64,000 nucleotides of DNA from Poindextera sp963706385 (GTDB taxonomy: Bacteria > Pseudomonadota > Alphaproteobacteria > Caulobacterales > Caulobacteraceae): NCBI GenBank assembly GCA_963706385.1, contig OY970153.1:1550001-1614000 (forward strand), given 5' to 3'. Position numbers and translations under genes: made by a program. The notes below the pieces were generated by a model, which ran no database searches, was not told the DNA's origin, and was given only the letters and a program-made list of their open reading frames with translations. Below, one piece after another: positions 60,805-64,000 of the stretch. Within the stretch, counting starts at the first letter, position 1. The number at the start of each line of letters is the position of its first letter.

Positions 60805-62346
60805 ATGGGCGTGATTTCCAGCGGCGCGCGCGGCCTCACCACGCAGCAGCTGATGACGCGGGCGGCCAAGGCCGCGGCGGGGCTGGCCTCCAAGGGCGTG
60901 CGCCAGGGGGACACCGTCGCCCTCTACCTGCGCAACGACATCGCCTATTTCGAGGCCAGCTTCGGCGCCGCCCAGCTCGGCGCCTATCCGGTGGCGGTCA
61001 ACTGGCACTACACCGAGGACGAGGCGCGCTACCTGTTCCAGGACTGCGGCGCCCGGGTGGTGGTGATCCACGCCGACCTTTTGACCGCGCCGATCCGCCG
61101 GGCGATCCCCGAGGGCGTCTCGGTGATCGTGGTCCCGACCCCGCCCGAGATCATCGCCGCCTATGGCCTGGACGCCGCGTCCGGCGCGCTGCCCGCCGGC
61201 GCCACCGACTGGAACGCCTGGATCGAGGGCTTCGAGGCGCTGGAGTCCGACCCGGCCCTGGCCGGCTCGACCATCATCTACACCTCCGGCACCACCGGCC
61301 GGCCCAAGGGCGTGCGCCGCCCGCCCGCCACGCCCGAACAGATGGCGCTGAGCTCGGCCATCCTGTTCCGCTGCTACGGCTACGACCTGGACAGCCCCGA
61401 GAACATCACCACCGTCACGGTCGGGCCGCTCTACCACTCCGCGCCCAACGCCCACGGCACGATGGCCGCGCGCATCGGCGCCAACCTGATCATCATGCCC
61501 CGGTTCGACGCGGAGGAGCTGCTGCGCCTGATCGAACAGCGGCGGGTGACCAACCTGAACATGGCGCCGATCATGTTCGCCCGGCTGCTCAAGCTGCCCG
61601 AGGAGGTCAAGCACAAGTACGACCTGTCGTCGCTGCGGTTCGTGGCGCACGCCGCGGCGCCCTGCCCGCCGCCGATGAAGCGGGCGATGATCGAGTGGTG
61701 GGGGCCGATCATCAACGAATACTACGGCGCGACCGAGATGGGGAACGTGACCTTCTGCACGTCGCGGGAGTGGCTGGCCCATCCGGGCACGGTCGGCCGG
61801 CCCTTCCCCGAGGCCGAGGTGCGGGTGATCGACGAGAACCTGAACGACGTGCCGACGCGCGCGGTCGGCGAGGTGGTCGCCCGCATCAAGGGCCTGATGG
61901 ACTTCACCTACCACGGCGACGAGGCCAAGCGGCGGGCGGCGGAAAAGCGCGGCCTGATCGCGCCGGGCGACGTCGGCTATTTCGACGAGGATGGCTTCCT
62001 CTACCTGTGCGACCGGGCCAAGGACATGATCATCTCCGGCGGGGTGAACATCTATCCGGCCGAGATCGAGGCCGAGCTGCACAAGATGCCGGGCGTGGCC
62101 GACTGCGCGGTGTTCGGCATTCCCGACGAGGAATACGGCGAGGCGGTCTGCGCGGTGGTCCAGCCCGACCCGGGCGCCAAGCTGACCGAAAGCGAGGTGC
62201 GCGCGTTCCTGCGCGAGCGGATGGCCGGCTACAAGGTGCCCCGCCGCGTCGAATTCCACGCCGAGCTGCCGCGCGAGGATTCGGGCAAGATCTTCAAGCG
62301 CAAGCTGCGCGAGCCGTTCTGGGAGGGCCTGGAGCGGCGGATCTGA
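60805..62346 (+). CDS. Acyl-CoA synthetase (AMP-binding)
   Basis: A 513-residue ANL-superfamily ligase that couples a carboxylic acid to CoA through an adenylate. Motifs: IIYTSGTTGRPKGVRR, EYYGATEMGNVTF, GYFDEDGFLYLCDRAKDMIISGGVNIYPAEIE and C-terminal LPREDSGKIFKRKLRE with the adenylation Lys. The ATG at 60805 begins MGVISSGARGL and has GGCGGAG upstream. An earlier in-frame start at 60745 is also possible. The following SRPBCC gene, 87 bp downstream, may be cotranscribed. The acid specificity cannot be read. Confidence 0.9.
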   Translation: MGVISSGARGLTTQQLMTRAAKAAAGLASKGVRQGDTVALYLRNDIAYFEASFGAAQLGAYPVAVNWHYTEDEARYLFQDCGARVVVIHADLLTAPIRRAIPEGVSVIVVPTPPEIIAAYGLDAASGALPAGATDWNAWIEGFEALESDPALAGSTIIYTSGTTGRPKGVRRPPATPEQMALSSAILFRCYGYDLDSPENITTVTVGPLYHSAPNAHGTMAARIGANLIIMPRFDAEELLRLIEQRRVTNLNMAPIMFARLLKLPEEVKHKYDLSSLRFVAHAAAPCPPPMKRAMIEWWGPIINEYYGATEMGNVTFCTSREWLAHPGTVGRPFPEAEVRVIDENLNDVPTRAVGEVVARIKGLMDFTYHGDEAKRRAAEKRGLIAPGDVGYFDEDGFLYLCDRAKDMIISGGVNIYPAEIEAELHKMPGVADCAVFGIPDEEYGEAVCAVVQPDPGAKLTESEVRAFLRERMAGYKVPRRVEFHAELPREDSGKIFKRKLREPFWEGLERRI

Positions 62347-62433
62347 GCGGCGCGCCGCGGCGCGATGGATTGACCTGGGTCAAGGACGCGGCCGGCCGGT
62401 GTTTGAACAGTCGGCGAAACTGAAGGAGGCCGC

Positions 62434-62946
62434 ATGACCGAGACGTCTTTTGAACCCGCGAATTTCACCCGCAAGGGCGATCTCGTCGAGGCGAGCGTGA
62501 CGCTGATGCTGGACGATCACGTCGAGCAGGTCTGGGCCATGCTGACCGAGCCGGAGCACATGGTGCAATGGCTGGCCCCGGGCGAGATCGAACTGCGCCT
62601 GGGCGGGGCGGCCAAGCTGAACTTCACCGACAGCGGCGTGGTGATCGACAGCACGGTCACCGCGTTCGAGCCCTCGCGGCTGCTCGAATACTCCTGGAGC
62701 GGGCCGGGCGAGCCGAACCGGCCGGTGCGCTGGGAGCTCGAGCCGGTGGGCCCGATGTGCCGCCTGACCCTGACCCTGACCATGCCGGCCAGCGAGGACG
62801 CCGGACGCGCCGCCGCCGGCTGGGCCGCCCACCTGGAAATGCTGGCCGCCGCCCTCGCCGGGGTGCCGATCAAGTTTCCGTTCGAGGTGTTCAAGGCCGC
62901 GCGCGAGGCTTACCGGGCGCGGCTTTCGGACGAGGCGGCGAGCTAG
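62434..62946 (+). CDS. SRPBCC (AHSA1-like) domain protein
   Basis: A 170-residue protein with the START/Bet v1-like fold of the AHSA1 group: DDHVEQVWAMLTEPEHMVQWLAPGEIELRLGGAAKLNF, then PSRLLEYSWSGPGEP and a long C-terminal amphipathic helix. Such proteins bind hydrophobic ligands or serve as environmental-sensing partners of ArsR-type regulators. No such regulator is adjacent. It starts with a GGAGG site, 87 bp after the acyl-CoA synthetase. The function is unassigned. Confidence 0.82.
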   Translation: MTETSFEPANFTRKGDLVEASVTLMLDDHVEQVWAMLTEPEHMVQWLAPGEIELRLGGAAKLNFTDSGVVIDSTVTAFEPSRLLEYSWSGPGEPNRPVRWELEPVGPMCRLTLTLTMPASEDAGRAAAGWAAHLEMLAAALAGVPIKFPFEVFKAAREAYRARLSDEAAS

Positions 62947-63018
62947 CTCTAGCCAGAACGCGGGAATCGGCGCGCAGTCGGCCTTGCCGGCCGGAACGGT
63001 TTCGGCGGGGAGGAATGA

Positions 63019-64000
63019 ATGGGGGCCGGGCAACCGCGCCGAGCGTTCCAGACGCTCGATGGCTTGAGGGGCGTCGGCGCCTTTCTGGTGGTGACGCGGC
63101 ACGTGCCCGACTTTTTCGGGCCGATCCGGACGCCCGAGAGCTTTCTGGCGGTCGACCTGTTCTATCTGGTCAGCGGCTTCGTGGTCGCCCACGCCTACGG
63201 CGAGCGGCTGAAGGCGGGCGGGTTCTTCTGGACCTTCGTCAAGACCCGGATCATCCGGCTCTATCCGCTCTATCTGTTCGGGCTGGGGCTCGGGATCGTC
63301 GCGGCGGTCGCGGCGCTGTTCGGTTATCAGCCGGACGGCTGGACCTCGTGGAGCTGGCCGAAGCTGGCCGAGGCCGTCGTCGCCGGCCTGCTGCTGCTGC
63401 CCCCGCTGCCGGGCCTGACCGCGAACGGGGGCACGCTGGACGGGCCGACCTGGACCCTGCTGCCGGAGCTGGTCGCCAACTTCGTCTACGCCGCGGCGAT
63501 CCGGCTGATGACCACCGCGGCGCTGGCCGCCATCATGGCCGTCTGCGGCGCGGGCCTGATCTACGCCGAGCTCCATTACCACACGCTCGATGTCGGCTAC
63601 AGCCTCGCCAACCAATGGGCCGGCCTGGCCCGGGCCGGGTTCTCGTTCTTCGCCGGCGTGCTGGTGTTCCGCTTCTGCGGCGACAAGAAGGTCGACTCCG
63701 AGTGGGCCTCATGGCTCATGATGGCCGTCCTGGCCCTGGCGCTGGGCTTCAGCCCCTCGAAGGCCGCGACGCCCGTCTTCGAGCTCGGCGTGGTGCTGAT
63801 CGGCTTTCCGCTGCTGCTCGCGCTCGCCAGCCGGTTCGAGCCGGGCGCCTGGACCGGGCGGCTGTTCAGCCACATCGGCCTGGTCTCCTACGGGGTCTAT
63901 ATCGTGCATCAGCCGATCGGCTATCTGGCGCGGATCAGCCTCGAGCGCGTCATCGATCTGCCCGACGACCTCTGGGCGCTGCCCTGCGGCGTGGGCTTCC
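63019..64000 (+). CDS. Acyltransferase 3 family membrane protein, 3' end cut
   Basis: A partial (327 full codons) membrane acyltransferase of the OafA/NodX group. Features: LDGLRGVGAFLVVTRHVP with the catalytic-type His, FLAVDLFYLVSGFVVAHAYGER, FVKTRIIRLYPLYL, and many hydrophobic helices. It transfers acetyl or other acyl groups to surface carbohydrates. The start at 63019 has GGGGAGGA; an ATG at 63015 is out of frame. The gene runs off the window edge, so the end and any fused domain are unknown. Confidence 0.88.
   Translation, partial: MGAGQPRRAFQTLDGLRGVGAFLVVTRHVPDFFGPIRTPESFLAVDLFYLVSGFVVAHAYGERLKAGGFFWTFVKTRIIRLYPLYLFGLGLGIVAAVAALFGYQPDGWTSWSWPKLAEAVVAGLLLLPPLPGLTANGGTLDGPTWTLLPELVANFVYAAAIRLMTTAALAAIMAVCGAGLIYAELHYHTLDVGYSLANQWAGLARAGFSFFAGVLVFRFCGDKKVDSEWASWLMMAVLALALGFSPSKAATPVFELGVVLIGFPLLLALASRFEPGAWTGRLFSHIGLVSYGVYIVHQPIGYLARISLERVIDLPDDLWALPCGVGF

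Overview
This is a 64 kb piece of a very GC-rich, densely coded alphaproteobacterial chromosome. The TonB-dependent receptor type, the many CoA-dependent catabolic genes, the three-subunit O2-independent ubiquinone genes and the intergenic palindromes suggest a Caulobacterales member such as Phenylobacterium or Caulobacter. That placement is inference from gene content. I saw no rRNA, tRNA, CRISPR array, prophage or classical IS transposase.

Layout. 1-7.7 kb: a partial gene of unknown role, a secreted protein, a GmhB-like HAD phosphatase, then a TTC38-like/M20 peptidase/hydrolase operon, a methyltransferase and a DUF169 protein. 7.7-9.2 kb: a vapBC toxin-antitoxin pair with its operator, an orphan RelB-type antitoxin followed by a 17-codon toxin remnant, and a palindromic repeat element. 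9.3-14.7 kb: an oxidoreductase, small membrane or lipoproteins, an SDR, an acyl-CoA synthetase and an enoyl-CoA hydratase. 15.1-16.6 kb: a GIY-YIG nuclease gene enclosed by perfect 30-bp inverted repeats, then a divergent cupin/marR pair with two clear operators. 16.8-25 kb: two hydratases, an SDR, two more MarR regulators, hydrolases, a MetE-like protein, a VOC dioxygenase-like protein and a CMD-family protein. 25-32 kb: TonB receptor, SnoaL-like protein, divergent enolase paralog and a PQQ alcohol dehydrogenase. 32-42.3 kb: a frameshifted glycosidase, then thioesterase, acyl-CoA dehydrogenase, ChrA, hydratase, phosphotransferase, nitroreductase, EamA and hydratase genes. 42.4-47.9 kb: a Baeyer-Villiger-type monooxygenase and a single-chain acyl-CoA carboxylase. 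48-53.2 kb: a chorismatase-like Rid protein, two 2OG-Fe(II) oxygenases and ubiT-ubiU-ubiV. 53.2-64 kb: a frameshifted SulP transporter, HtrA protease, hybrid histidine kinase, Zn alcohol dehydrogenase, acyl-CoA ligase, SRPBCC protein and a partial acyltransferase.

How the genes fit together. The dominant theme is activation and beta-oxidation-like processing of carboxylic acids: two ligases, five hydratases, an acyl-CoA dehydrogenase, a thioesterase, SDRs, a BVMO and an acyl-CoA carboxylase. They are probably fed by oxidation of alcohols (PQQ and Zn dehydrogenases) and taken up through the TonB receptor. Separate MarR-type switches appear to control local modules. The ubiTUV block would let the cell make ubiquinone without O2, and the chorismatase-like gene beside it could supply the 4-hydroxybenzoate precursor.

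Two things deserve most attention. First, a family of hairpin-bearing inverted repeats occurs as three paired elements, one of which encloses a GIY-YIG gene and looks like a mobile unit analogous to REP/RAYT pairs. Second, the chorismatase-like/2OG-oxygenase/ubiTUV neighbourhood. Two genes (glycosidase, SulP) are each broken by a single-base frameshift in a GC-rich run, so either real decay or sequence error is possible.
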